From NCBI GenBank assembly GCA_035513215.1, contig DATKCK010000001.1:1-51766 (forward strand): 51,766 nt of DNA, given 5' to 3'. The position numbers and the translations under genes are program-made. The DNA is from DATCZB01 sp035513215. Its GTDB lineage: Bacteria; Pseudomonadota; Gammaproteobacteria; Steroidobacterales; Rariloculaceae. Of the stretch, positions 1 to 9,447 are shown in pieces; positions within the stretch are counted from its first letter, which is position 1; the number at the start of each line of letters is the position of its first letter. Under the pieces are notes generated by a model, which worked only from the letters and a program-made list of their open reading frames with translations, did no database searches and was not told the origin of the DNA.

Positions 1-279
1 CACGTCGATCTGAACGAGAGCATGATCCGGGCCATTGCCGCGCAGGCGGAAGCCGAAAGATCCCGGCGCGCCAAGGTCATTCATGCCGAGGGCGAGTTCC
101 AGGCCTCGCAGCGCCTGGCCGAAGCCGCGAAGATTCTCGCCGCGCAACCGCAGGCACTTCAGCTTCGCTACCTGCAAACCCTGACCGACATCTCGAGCGA
201 GAAGAACACGCAGACGATCGTGTTTCCGGTGCCGATCGACCTGCTCGCGCCGATCACGAAGGCCCTCACTAAGAGCTGA
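1..279 (+). CDS. slipin (stomatin/SPFH family), C-terminal part
   Basis: The reading frame is open at the left edge, so only the last 92 residues are present. They match the C-terminal part of bacterial slipins: an Ala/Glu-rich coiled-coil stretch (AAQAEAERSRRAKVIHAEGE), then a helix with LQLRYLQTL and the ending TIVFPVPIDLL. Slipins are membrane-anchored SPFH proteins that assemble in membrane microdomains and often pair with an NfeD protein, which would lie outside the window. The gene runs tail to tail with the sensor kinase gene, 25 bases away. Family assignment is by recognised sequence pattern; substrate or partner is not visible. Confidence 0.85.
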   Translation, partial: HVDLNESMIRAIAAQAEAERSRRAKVIHAEGEFQASQRLAEAAKILAAQPQALQLRYLQTLTDISSEKNTQTIVFPVPIDLLAPITKALTKS

Positions 280-304
280 TAAAACAGTATCTTATAGGAT
301 CTAG

Positions 305-1687
305 TTAAGACTTTTTCTCAAGTCGGTAGCCGCGCCGCGGCAGAATGACGCGCACGGCCGTGCCGCCGAGCGGCGAGGTGCCGAGCCGGACCGACCCCTG
401 ATAGAGCTCGGCCGTCTCCGCCACGACGGCGAGACCGATGCCCTCCCCCGGTATCGATTCGTCGGCGCGCGCGCCGCGCTCGATGACGGCCTCCTCCGCG
501 TCTTCCGGCAGACCCGGGCCGTCGTCGTGAATCACGATCTCGACGCGTTCGACGGAGCTCTTCACCTCGACGAGGACACGCTTCCGGCAATACTTGTAGG
601 CGTTGTCGATCAGGTTGCCCAGTATCTCGTTCAGATCACCCGGATCGCCCTGATATCGCGCCCCGGCCTCGATATCGAACTCGCAGCTGACCTGCTTGTC
701 GCGGTAGACCTTGTCGAGCGTGTCGACGATGTCCTCGACGATGGGGCCGAGCGCGACCGGCGCGAGTCCAAGTCCCGTGCCGCCCGTTGCCCTCGCCCTT
801 CGCAGCTGATAGCCGATGCGCTGATCCATGCGCGAGACCTCGCGGTCGAGCGCGCGCATCTTAGCCTCGTCGTCGACGCCGCGGTCCGTCAATAGCGCGC
901 GGATCGACGCGAGCGGCGTTTTCAGGCTATGGGCGAGATCGTCGAGCGTATTGCGGTAACGGATACTGCGCCGACGCTCGGAGTCGATCAGGAAATTCAG
1001 ATTCCGCGCGAGGCCGGTCAGCTCGCTCGGCAGCCTCTCAGTCACGACCTGGCGCCGGCCCGTCTCGATTTCACCAACCTCGTGCACGAGCCGACGCAAC
1101 GGCTTCAGCGCGTAACGCAGCACGATCGTCAGCACGATCAGCATCGTCACCGTAACAACGGCGAACCAGCCGATCAGATTACGCCGAAACGCGGCTTCGC
1201 GCGCGAGATAGGGCTCGCGCGCGAGTGCGATGCCGAAGGTATAAGGCAGACTCGAGCCGTCGTGGAAATCCCAGCGAATGCCCATCAACAGCGCCTCGAG
1301 CTCGAGCAGTCCGCCCTCGTCGATGGTCAGGTAGATTCGTTCGCCGGGGATCGGCCACTGCGTCACGAACCATTCGCGCCCGACCCAGGAAGCCGAGCGC
1401 CAGATCGGCACGCCATCGGCATCCCAGATGACACCGTAGACCCCGGACTCGGGCACGGTGAGGCTCAGATCGAGCCCGGGATCGTCCGGCAAGCTCAGCT
1501 CCCCATCCTCGGACTCCTCGGCGGCGGCAATGAGACCGAGAAGCTGCACCTGCAGGGCATCGCGCAGCGCGAGCTCGGAGCTGCGCTGGAATATCACGGC
1601 GAGGCCGACGATCGTGATCGCAAACAGCACGATCAGCGCAACGCTGACCCAGAGCAGAACCCGCGCTCGAAGTGACTGCAAACTCAC
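305..1687 (-). CDS. PhoQ-like sensor histidine kinase
   Basis: Inner-membrane two-component sensor of 460 residues. A first membrane helix lies at about 11-33, an extracytoplasmic sensor region at 35-170, and a second helix at 171-193, followed by a HAMP-like linker. The H-box (DDLAHSLKTPLASI) puts the phospho-accepting histidine at 253. The N-box (NLIDNAYKY) and glycine-rich boxes (DDGPGLP, GEGIGLAVV) complete the ATPase domain. The start is GTG at 1687, preceded by AGGTGG about 10 bases upstream. It follows the response regulator gene by 18 bases on the same strand, so the two form a cognate pair. The NAYKYCR-type N-box and sensor layout resemble PhoQ; the signal sensed (Mg, peptides, acid) is inference. 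Confidence 0.9.
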   Translation of the reverse strand: MSLQSLRARVLLWVSVALIVLFAITIVGLAVIFQRSSELALRDALQVQLLGLIAAAEESEDGELSLPDDPGLDLSLTVPESGVYGVIWDADGVPIWRSASWVGREWFVTQWPIPGERIYLTIDEGGLLELEALLMGIRWDFHDGSSLPYTFGIALAREPYLAREAAFRRNLIGWFAVVTVTMLIVLTIVLRYALKPLRRLVHEVGEIETGRRQVVTERLPSELTGLARNLNFLIDSERRRSIRYRNTLDDLAHSLKTPLASIRALLTDRGVDDEAKMRALDREVSRMDQRIGYQLRRARATGGTGLGLAPVALGPIVEDIVDTLDKVYRDKQVSCEFDIEAGARYQGDPGDLNEILGNLIDNAYKYCRKRVLVEVKSSVERVEIVIHDDGPGLPEDAEEAVIERGARADESIPGEGIGLAVVAETAELYQGSVRLGTSPLGGTAVRVILPRRGYRLEKKS

Positions 1688-1705
1688 GGCACCGGCGCCA
1701 CCTGG

Positions 1706-2398
1706 CTAGCGCGCTTCCGGCGCTCCGCGCGGCAGCACCATGCGGTAGCCGCGGCCGCGCAGCGTCTCGATCGGCTTGAAGGCCGAGTCGGGATCGAGCT
1801 TGCGGCGCAGGCGGCCGATGAAGACCTCGATCACGTTGCTGTCGCGCTCGAAATCCTGGTCGTACAGCGCTTCGGTGATCTGCGTCTTCGAGCAGACCTC
1901 GCCCGCGTGCAGCATCAGGTATTCGAGCAGCCGATACTCGAAGCTCGTCAGCTCTACCTGCTGACCCTCGAGCCTGACCAATTGGCTGCGCGTATCGAGC
2001 ATGATCGGGCCGCACACGAGCTCCGACTGCGCCCAGCCTCCGGCGCGTCGGAGCAGCGCGTCGGCCCGCGCTATCAGCTCCTCGACGTGAAACGGCTTCG
2101 TGACATAGTCGTCGGCGCCGATCTTCAGCGCCTCGACCTTGTCCTGCCAGCGGTCTCTGGCCGTGAGCACCAGGATCGGATAGTCCCTGGATGCGGCGCG
2201 CAGCGACTTGATGAGCTCGATGCCGCTGACCTCGGGCAGGCCGAGATCGATGATGGCGAGATCGACCGGATATTCGGTCGCAAGATACTGCCCCTCGCGA
2301 CCGTCCGGGGCGCTCAGCACCTTGAAGCCCCTGGCCTCGAATTCCGCCACGAGGGAGCGGCTTAGGCTGGAATCGTCCTCGACGATCAAGACCCGCAT
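1706..2398 (-). CDS. PhoP-like response regulator (OmpR/PhoB family)
   Basis: Cytoplasmic DNA-binding regulator of 230 residues. The receiver domain occupies 1-120 with acidic pocket residues in VEDD (7-9), phospho-acceptor D51 in IIDLGLP, T79 and K101 in TKPFH. A winged-helix domain follows at about 130-225, ending in the recognition-helix and wing pattern VIEVFIGRLRRKLD and RGRGYRM typical of OmpR/PhoB proteins. It is encoded just upstream of the PhoQ-like kinase and downstream of a PepSY protein gene, all on the minus strand. Autoregulation and control of the upstream PepSY and glycine-zipper genes are plausible but not shown by any identified operator. Confidence 0.92.
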   Translation of the reverse strand: MRVLIVEDDSSLSRSLVAEFEARGFKVLSAPDGREGQYLATEYPVDLAIIDLGLPEVSGIELIKSLRAASRDYPILVLTARDRWQDKVEALKIGADDYVTKPFHVEELIARADALLRRAGGWAQSELVCGPIMLDTRSQLVRLEGQQVELTSFEYRLLEYLMLHAGEVCSKTQITEALYDQDFERDSNVIEVFIGRLRRKLDPDSAFKPIETLRGRGYRMVLPRGAPEAR

Positions 2399-2423
2399 GA
2401 CGAGGTACCGGTCTTGACCCCAC

Positions 2424-2756
2424 TCACCGGCGCGGCGGCGGGATGATCGCGCCGGTGTCCGGATCGATCCTGACGGTGCGCACGCTGCCGTTCGTCTCGT
2501 CGAGCAAGCGAACCTCGTGGACCCGGCGCCCGTCGCGCTCTACGGTCGCGGCGCCGGCCGGCTCCCCGCCGTAGCGCTTGACCGCGATCTGGATGGCTTC
2601 CTCGAGATCGGCCGGACCTGGCTCGCGCTCCGCGGCCTGCTGGCTCGCGACGAGCGGCGACCACTCGGCGATCGCGTCGCCGCCCGTCCTCACCGGAAAA
2701 GCGAGAACGGGCGGCATCGCGAGCAGAAGAATCATGGCGGCAGTTGTCGTTCGCAT
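2424..2756 (-). CDS. PepSY-domain exported protein
   Basis: Small protein of 110 residues starting at ATG 2756. It has a cleavable signal peptide (MRTTTAAMILLLAMPPVLA) and then a PepSY-like domain: LEEAIQIAVKRYGGE, a V-x-x-x-G-R-x-V-x-E-V strand and the ending VRIDPDTGAII. PepSY domains are periplasmic modules thought to modulate proteases or sense envelope conditions. Genes of this type commonly sit beside PhoPQ-type systems, as here, 25 bases before the regulator start. An in-frame start 12 codons upstream would add residues ahead of the signal peptide and is less likely. The function beyond the domain call is unknown. Confidence 0.8.
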   Translation of the reverse strand: MRTTTAAMILLLAMPPVLAFPVRTGGDAIAEWSPLVASQQAAEREPGPADLEEAIQIAVKRYGGEPAGAATVERDGRRVHEVRLLDETNGSVRTVRIDPDTGAIIPPPRR

Positions 2757-2788
2757 CGTCGAAGCTTGAATTCCTCGGTTACGGTTCG

Positions 2789-3295
2789 TCAAGAACTGAC
2801 TAGGACACGAATCCGGCTGCCCGGCGGATCGAGCCTGTGAACGCGATAGATCCGTCCACGATGGCGATAGTCGACCCAGTAACCGGTGACGTGCCGCTCC
2901 CTGACGCGCCGATACTCCGTCGTGCAGCGTCGAACCGGCTCGTCGACGAGCGTGACGCCGTGACGCCGGCTCGCGCGCTCGTTGGCGACGGCCGAGCCCG
3001 CCACGGCGCCGAGCACGGTCAGCGCGTCGCGGCCGCTGCCGTCGCCGAACTGCCGCCCGATGGCCGCGCCGATGACCGCGCCTGCGAGCGTTTGGCCTGC
3101 GACCGGGGGACTCGCGACGCGCCGCTCGACGATATCGGTGCGGCAGCGGCGAACGGGCCGCTCGACGAGAACCGTCTGGTAAATCGGCTCGACCCCGACG
3201 ACGCGCACCGTCGCATAACGCCGTCCGTGCGCGTCGGCCGTCGCCGACGCGAACACGGCACCGAACACGATCAAGACTCCGATCTTGCTGTTCAT
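2789..3295 (-). CDS. glycine-zipper 2TM (17 kDa antigen-like) envelope protein
   Basis: 168 residues. The signal peptide is 1-22 (ending ATADA). The core at 70-106 is glycine/alanine-rich with regular small-residue spacing (AGAVIGAAIG then VLGAVAGSAVANE), the glycine-zipper 2TM pattern of rickettsial 17 kDa surface antigens. The arms on either side are related to each other: VERPVRRC at 45-52 and VDEPVRRC at 117-124, each with a cysteine. The Arg-rich C-terminus is basic. A strong ribosome site (GGGAGG) lies about 8 bases before the ATG. The protein probably inserts into or associates with the outer membrane; a precise role is not known. Confidence 0.8.
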   Translation of the reverse strand: MNSKIGVLIVFGAVFASATADAHGRRYATVRVVGVEPIYQTVLVERPVRRCRTDIVERRVASPPVAGQTLAGAVIGAAIGRQFGDGSGRDALTVLGAVAGSAVANERASRRHGVTLVDEPVRRCTTEYRRVRERHVTGYWVDYRHRGRIYRVHRLDPPGSRIRVLVSS

Positions 3296-3387
3296 GACCT
3301 GGTCCTCCCTAAGCTCCCGGCCACGATAGGCGCCCGGCCATGAATCGAGGCTGAATGTCCGGCCCGGCCGATGTGCCGGGGCCGGCG

Positions 3388-4203
3388 CTAGGCTTTCTCG
3401 CCGGCCTTGGCTTCGGCCCAGAGCGCCTCGAGCGCGTCTATATCGAAAGCCCGCCAGTCGCCGCCGGCGGCCCGGACGCCGGCCTCGACGCGCTCGAAGC
3501 GGCGCGCGAATCGGTCGTTCGCGCCCCTGAGCGCCCGCTCGGCATCGACGCCGAGGTGCCGGCAGTAGTTAACGACGCTGAAGAGGAGATCGCCGCATTC
3601 GGCTTCGACGGCCTCCTGGCTGCCGGCGGCGATCGCCGCGTCGAGCTCGGCAAGCTCCTCGGCGATCTTGGCGCGGACGCCTTCGGCATCGGGCCAGTCG
3701 AATCCGACCGAGGCCGCGCGCTTGCCGAGCTTGCGCGCCCGCGTCAGCGCCGGCAGCGCGAGCGCGATGCCGGCCATCAGCGATTCCCCGGCCGGGCGTT
3801 CTTCGCGCTTGATCCGGTCCCAGCTTTGCGCCACCTCGGCGCGGCTCGGGGCTTCGTCGGCGCCGCTCGGGCCGCCTTGCTCGTCGAAGACGTGCGGATG
3901 CCGCCGAATCATCTTGGCGCAGATGCTCTCGACAACGTCGGCGAAGCCGAACAGGTTCCTGTCGGCCCCCATCTGAGCGTGAAACACGACCTGAAACAGC
4001 AGATCGCCGAGCTCGTCCGGCAGCTCGTCGGGCGCGTCGCGCGCAATGCAGTCGGCGACCTCGTAGGCTTCCTCGATCGTATACGGCGCGATCGTGTCGA
4101 AGTCCTGCTCCAGATCCCAGGGGCAGCCCGTCACCGGATGCCGAAGCGCCGCCATGATTTCGAGCAGTTTCTCTATATCACCTCTATCGTATTGTTTTTG
4201 CAT
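3388..4203 (-). CDS. mazG: nucleoside triphosphate pyrophosphohydrolase MazG
   Basis: Hydrolyses (d)NTPs to monophosphates and pyrophosphate, a house-cleaning activity. The protein has 271 residues, close to E. coli MazG. The N-terminal repeat carries the metal-binding helices: HPVTGCPWDLEQDF, then E45 and E48 in TIEEAYEVADC, and E64 and D67 in DELGDLLFQV. A second MazG fold follows, with the helix ECGDLLFSVVNYCRHLG. The ATG at 4203 lies inside the end of the upstream Nudix gene (20-base overlap), so the two are probably translationally coupled. Pairing a MazG with a Nudix hydrolase groups two nucleotide-sanitising enzymes. Confidence 0.95.
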   Translation of the reverse strand: MQKQYDRGDIEKLLEIMAALRHPVTGCPWDLEQDFDTIAPYTIEEAYEVADCIARDAPDELPDELGDLLFQVVFHAQMGADRNLFGFADVVESICAKMIRRHPHVFDEQGGPSGADEAPSRAEVAQSWDRIKREERPAGESLMAGIALALPALTRARKLGKRAASVGFDWPDAEGVRAKIAEELAELDAAIAAGSQEAVEAECGDLLFSVVNYCRHLGVDAERALRGANDRFARRFERVEAGVRAAGGDWRAFDIDALEALWAEAKAGEKA

Positions 4204-4814
4204 TGATTACCTCGAAGAGCTGTCTCAGTATGGCTGCCGTGGCTCCCCAGATTCGGTGCGGCCCGTACTCATATTCATAGACGATGAAGCGCGTACCGTA
4301 GCGCTCGCGCGTCGTCTGTCTCAGGATGCCTGGTGCAAGCAGATGCGCGACCGGGACCTCGAAGGCCAGGCTGACCTCGGCCGGGTCGGGCCGTGCCTCG
4401 AAGGCCGGCGCGACCCAGCCGACGACAGGCGTCACGGCGAAACCGGTGCCCGTGAGGCGCGCCGGCAGCCGGCCCAGAATCTCGACTTCCCGGGCGACGA
4501 GACCGATCTCCTCCTCGGCTTCGCGCAGCGCAGCGGCAACCGGGCCCTCGTCGGCGCTCGCGAGCCGGCCGCCCGGAAAGCTGATCTGGCCCGGATGATC
4601 GACGAGATGGGCCGCCCGCTCGGTCAACAGCACGTGGACGCCGTCGCTGCGTTCGATCAGCCCGACGAGCACCGCGGCGTCGCGGCACGGCGAGCTGATC
4701 AGCGCCTTGAGCTCCGCCGATGGCACGCCGACGACGTTCTCGAGCAGTGCGCCCCCGGGATTGGCGCCTTCAGGCAGGCCGCGGAGCCGCTGTTCGATCC
4801 GCCGCCGCCAGGCC

Positions 4815-4831
<17 letters not shown>
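4184..4831 (-). CDS. CoA pyrophosphatase-type Nudix hydrolase
   Basis: 215 residues. The family motif of CoA-cleaving Nudix enzymes (LLTERAAHLVDHPGQISF, 68-85) runs directly into the Nudix box at 87-111, where REAEEEIGL holds the metal-binding glutamates. By family it would split CoA or related dinucleotide derivatives into 3',5'-ADP and a phosphopantetheine product, as NudL does. The start is GTG at 4831, 17 bases inside the end of fumC; the stop lies inside mazG. Nothing closer to the fumC stop offers a better start. The substrate within the CoA-type group is inferred from the motif alone. Confidence 0.88.
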
Positions 4832-6200
<1,369 letters not shown>

Positions 6201-6240
6201 GCCGTTGGCTCCCGCGAGCCCATGCCTCGTGCCGAGCGTG

Positions 6241-6246
6241 TATGAT
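6241..6246 (+). promoter_or_regulatory. candidate -10 element for purB
   Basis: TATGAT preceded by GTG lies in the 81-base divergent region between fumC and purB, so transcription would start near 6253. No convincing -35 box lies at the proper distance. Of the three in-frame TTG codons for purB, the one at 6282 has AGGGCGA shortly upstream, which fits this promoter. Confidence 0.35.
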
Positions 6247-6281
6247 GCGCACTCCGCCAACGGTTGTATAGGGCGAGCCGA

Positions 6282-7652
6282 TTGGACTCGATCGCATTGA
6301 ACGCACTGTCGCCGCTTGACGGGCGTTATGCCGAGAAGGCGGATCCGCTCAGAGATTTCCTATCCGAGCACGCATTGATTCGCTATCGCGTGCTCGTCGA
6401 GGTGCGCTGGCTTCAGCATCTCGCGGACGAGCCGGATATCGCGGAGATCCGCCCGTTCGAGCCGCCGGTCAAGGACCTGCTCAATCAGCTCGTCGACGCC
6501 TTCGGGACGGAGGACGCGCGGCGCATCAAGTCGCTCGAGGCGACAACGAACCATGACGTCAAGGCCGTCGAGTACTTCCTGCGCGAGAAGCTCGAGGGCG
6601 TGACATCGAGGGGCGACTCGCTGATCTCCTTCCTGCATTTCGCCTGCACGTCCGAGGACATCAACAACCTGGCCTATGCGCTGATGCTGCGCGACGTGCG
6701 CAAGAGCGTGCTCGGCCCGGCGCTCGGCTCGCTGAGGGCGGACCTGCGCAAGCTCGCTCACGCCTGCGCCGACATCGCAATGCTGTCGCGGACTCACGGA
6801 CAAACGGCGTCGCCGACGACACTCGGCAAGGAGATCGCGAACTTCGTCGCCCGACTCAAGCGTCAGAGCGAGCTTTTCAACAAGGTCGAGATATTCGGCA
6901 AGCTCAACGGCGCGGTCGGCAATTTCAACGCCCATCTCGTCGCCTACCCGAATTGCGACTGGCCCGACATCTCGGCGCGATTCGTGCAAGCGCTCGGGCT
7001 CGCGCCTCAGGCCTACACGACCCAGATCGAGCCGCACGACTGGATCGCCGAGTACTGCCAGGCGCTCTCGCGTCTGAATACGGTCGTCATCGATCTTTGC
7101 CGCGATTTGTGGGCCTACATCAGTCTCGGATATTTCAGGTCGCGACCCGTGGCCGGCGAGGTCGGCTCGTCGACGATGCCGCACAAGGTCAATCCGATCG
7201 AGTTCGAGAATGCCGAGGGCAATCTGGGCCTGGCCAACGCGCTGCTCGGCCACCTCGCGGCCAAGCTGCCGATCTCGCGGTGGCAGCGCGACCTGACGGA
7301 CTCGACCGCGCTCAGGAATCTCGGCATGGCCATCGGCCACGGCTTCGTTGCCTGGGAGTCGTGCCGGCGCGGTATCGACAAACTCGATGCCGACCCCGAC
7401 ACGATCGCCGAGGATCTCGAGCGCAGCCCCGAGGTGCTGGCCGAGGCCGTCCAGACGGTGCTCCGAAAACATGGCGTCGCGGACGCCTACGAGCAGCTCA
7501 AATCGCTGACCCGCGGCCGCGCCGTCGACGTCGAGGCCCTGCGCAAGCTCGTGGCCGACGCGCCCCTCAGCGAATCGGACCGGCGGCGTCTCAATGCCCT
7601 GAAGCCCGCCGATTACATCGGCCTCGCAGCCGAGCTCGCGCGACGGATCTGA
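6282..7652 (+). CDS. purB: adenylosuccinate lyase
   Basis: Purine biosynthesis enzyme that releases fumarate from SAICAR and from adenylosuccinate. The sequence tracks E. coli PurB closely: LSPLDGRYAEK at the N-terminus, TTNHDVKAVEYFL, HFACTSEDINNL, SRTHGQTASPTTLGKE, and the superfamily signature GSSTMPHKVNP at about 295-305. No ATG is available; TTG codons at 6264, 6282 and 6297 are in frame. 6282 is chosen because AGGGCGA precedes it and the N-terminus then matches homologues, giving 456 residues. The fumarate it makes is the substrate of the divergent fumC product, although the pairing may be accidental. Confidence 0.94.
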   Translation: MDSIALNALSPLDGRYAEKADPLRDFLSEHALIRYRVLVEVRWLQHLADEPDIAEIRPFEPPVKDLLNQLVDAFGTEDARRIKSLEATTNHDVKAVEYFLREKLEGVTSRGDSLISFLHFACTSEDINNLAYALMLRDVRKSVLGPALGSLRADLRKLAHACADIAMLSRTHGQTASPTTLGKEIANFVARLKRQSELFNKVEIFGKLNGAVGNFNAHLVAYPNCDWPDISARFVQALGLAPQAYTTQIEPHDWIAEYCQALSRLNTVVIDLCRDLWAYISLGYFRSRPVAGEVGSSTMPHKVNPIEFENAEGNLGLANALLGHLAAKLPISRWQRDLTDSTALRNLGMAIGHGFVAWESCRRGIDKLDADPDTIAEDLERSPEVLAEAVQTVLRKHGVADAYEQLKSLTRGRAVDVEALRKLVADAPLSESDRRRLNALKPADYIGLAAELARRI

Positions 7653-7739
7653 GGCCTGACCGGCAAGAACGTGACGGGGACCACAGCGATCTCGGCCGCG
7701 TTCCGTAAAATTGAGGCGTCGGGGGTGGATTGAAGTGCG

Positions 7740-8216
7740 ATGGTCCAGACCAAGGAACTACTGAGACAGCAAACTACCCGCCGTATCGTGGCGGGAACGG
7801 CCGAGCTGCGGGCCGCGATCGTCGATATCGTCTCGCGAGCCCAGCGTACGCTCGGGATCCTGACGCCGGACCTCGAGACCGCAATCTACGAGCATGACGA
7901 TTTCCTCGTGGCGCTGAAGCGATTCGTGCTGGCCAAGAGCTTCACGCGCGTGCGCGTGCTGATTACGGAGCCCGGCCGCGCCGTCAAGCCGGGCAATCAG
8001 TTCGTTCAGGTCGGGCAGCGGCTCTCGAGCTACATCGAGTTCCGCAACCTGCCCGACGCGCTCAGGCCCGAAGTCCAGGCCTTTTGCATCGCCGACGGCG
8101 ATTCGATCGTCTATCGCGCCAACCACGCCACCGGCGAAGGCATGCTCGCCCAGCACGCCCCCGAGATCGCCAGGCTCTACCTCGCCGAATTCGACGACCT
8201 CTGGCAGCGAAGCTGA
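7740..8216 (+). CDS. DUF7931-type protein of unknown function
   Basis: 158 residues, cytoplasmic, no signal peptide or membrane helix. The fold-like pattern (VDIVSRAQRTLGILTPDL, then RVRVLITEPG, then FCIADGDSIVYRANHATGEG) recalls half of a phospholipase-D-like domain, but no HKD motif is present, so catalysis is unlikely by that route. I recognise it as the DUF7931 group, small proteins that occur near housekeeping genes in gammaproteobacteria. It sits between purB and mnmA on the same strand with 87 and 53 bases of spacing. A possible -10 (TAAAAT, 7706-7711) lies 28 bases upstream of the ATG. No function should be assigned. Confidence 0.75.
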   Translation: MVQTKELLRQQTTRRIVAGTAELRAAIVDIVSRAQRTLGILTPDLETAIYEHDDFLVALKRFVLAKSFTRVRVLITEPGRAVKPGNQFVQVGQRLSSYIEFRNLPDALRPEVQAFCIADGDSIVYRANHATGEGMLAQHAPEIARLYLAEFDDLWQRS

Positions 8217-8220
8217 ACTC

Positions 8221-8249
8221 GGGGTCAGTGCCCAGGGGGCTCTGATCCC
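8221..8249. repeat. REP-like palindrome, copy 1 (GGGGTCAG core)
   Basis: GGGGTCAG at 8221-8228 pairs with CTGATCCC at 8242-8249 (one G-T wobble), with an inner GCCC/GGGC stem and a 3-base loop. It fills the gap between the DUF7931 stop and the mnmA promoter. The same core recurs at 26366-26400 and 28871-28905. There is no T-tract, so it is not a standard terminator. Confidence 0.7.
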
Positions 8250-8254
8250 AGGCT

Positions 8255-8263
8255 TGCTAGAAT
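8255..8263 (+). promoter_or_regulatory. extended -10 promoter of mnmA, start near the ATG
   Basis: TGCTAGAAT forms an extended -10 (TGn plus TAGAAT). Only six bases separate it from the ATG at 8270, so the expected transcription start is the A of the start codon or very near it. There is no Shine-Dalgarno sequence. The surrounding GCTTGCTA-AAT pattern is shared with the acnA promoter. Confidence 0.45.
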
Positions 8264-8269
8264 CGCCGA

Positions 8270-9397
8270 ATGACGGCTCGCGTAATCGTTGCGCTCTCCG
8301 GCGGCGTCGACTCCGCCGTCGCCGCCTGGCTTCTCGCCAGGCAGGGACTCACGGTCGAATGCCTGCACATGAGCAACTGGGACGATGACGACGGCTACTG
8401 CGACGCCGCCACCGATCTCAACGACGCCCGTCGTGTCTGCGACCGGCTCGGTCTGCCGCTGCACCGCGTCGATTTCGCTCGGGAGTATCGCGAGACCGTC
8501 TTCGCCGACTTTCTGAGCGAGACGCGCGCCGGCCGCACACCCAACCCCGATGTGCTCTGCAATCGCGAGATCAAGTTCGGTCTGATGCGCCGCTATGCGC
8601 GCCGGCTCGGTGCCGATCAGCTGGCCACGGGCCACTACGCGAGACTCGACGAGCTCGCCGGCGAGCCGGTCCTGCTCAAGGGGCGTGACCGGACGAAGGA
8701 TCAGAGCTACTTCCTGCATGCCGTCGAGGCGGCGGACTTCGCGAGCGTCCTTTTTCCGCTCGGCGAACTCGGCAAGGGCGAGGTTCGCGACCTGGCCCGG
8801 CGTGCCGGGCTCGCCGTCGCCGAAAAGCGCGACAGCACGGGCATCTGCTTCATCGGCGAGCGGCCGTTCGCCGAGTTCCTCGGCCGATACCTCGCGCCCA
8901 ATCCGGGGCCGATCGTCACCGACAGCGGCCGGGTCGTCGGCGAGCATCGGGGCCTGCACTTCTATACGCTCGGTCAGCGCAAGGGCCTTCGCGTCGGCGG
9001 CATCGACTCGGCCGGCGACGCCCCGTGGTACGTGGCCGGGAAACGGCACGAAGCGAACGAGCTAGTCGTGGTCCAGGGCGAGAATCACCCGGCGCTGATG
9101 AGCGACTGGCTGACGACGGGGCCGCTGCACCTCGTCGGTCCCGCCCCCGCCGAGTGGCTCGCGCGCGGTTCGATCCGGTGCCACGTCAAGACGCGATACC
9201 GCCAGAGCGACCAGCGCTGCACGCTTATCCGCGCCGGCGAAGGCGCGAGCCGGGTCGTCTTCGATCAGCCGCAGCGGGCCGTCACGCCCGGACAATATGC
9301 CGTTTTCTACATCGGCGACCGCTGCCTCGGCGGCGCTCGCATCGAGCGGACCGGACACGGCGGGCTCGAGGACCTCGCAACTGCCGAGGCCGGCTGA
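8270..9397 (+). CDS. mnmA: tRNA-specific 2-thiouridylase MnmA
   Basis: Installs the 2-thio group on U34 of tRNA-Lys, tRNA-Glu and tRNA-Gln in the cytoplasm, using ATP and sulfur from the Tus relay. The 375-residue protein shows the PP-loop (SGGVDSAVAAWLL), the first catalytic cysteine C97 in NPDVLCNREIKFG and the second, C193, in DSTGICFIGER. TGHYAR, KDQSYFL and FYTLGQRKGL are further family blocks. The gene probably has its own extended -10 promoter and little or no leader. The last ten residues beyond the beta-barrel are poorly conserved. Confidence 0.97.
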   Translation: MTARVIVALSGGVDSAVAAWLLARQGLTVECLHMSNWDDDDGYCDAATDLNDARRVCDRLGLPLHRVDFAREYRETVFADFLSETRAGRTPNPDVLCNREIKFGLMRRYARRLGADQLATGHYARLDELAGEPVLLKGRDRTKDQSYFLHAVEAADFASVLFPLGELGKGEVRDLARRAGLAVAEKRDSTGICFIGERPFAEFLGRYLAPNPGPIVTDSGRVVGEHRGLHFYTLGQRKGLRVGGIDSAGDAPWYVAGKRHEANELVVVQGENHPALMSDWLTTGPLHLVGPAPAEWLARGSIRCHVKTRYRQSDQRCTLIRAGEGASRVVFDQPQRAVTPGQYAVFYIGDRCLGGARIERTGHGGLEDLATAEAG

Positions 9398-9403
9398 AGC
9401 GCT

Positions 9404-9412
9404 TGCTATAAT
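9404..9412 (+). promoter_or_regulatory. extended -10 promoter of acnA
   Basis: TGCTATAAT, a perfect TATAAT hexamer (9407-9412) with the TGn extension, lies 35 bases before the acnA ATG. Transcription should start near 9419, leaving a leader of about 30 bases with AGGGA about 9 bases before the ATG. No good -35 box is seen, as is normal for extended -10 promoters. Confidence 0.6.
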
Positions 9413-9447
9413 TCGGTCTGCGCGCCTCCAGTTCCAGGGATATTCCT

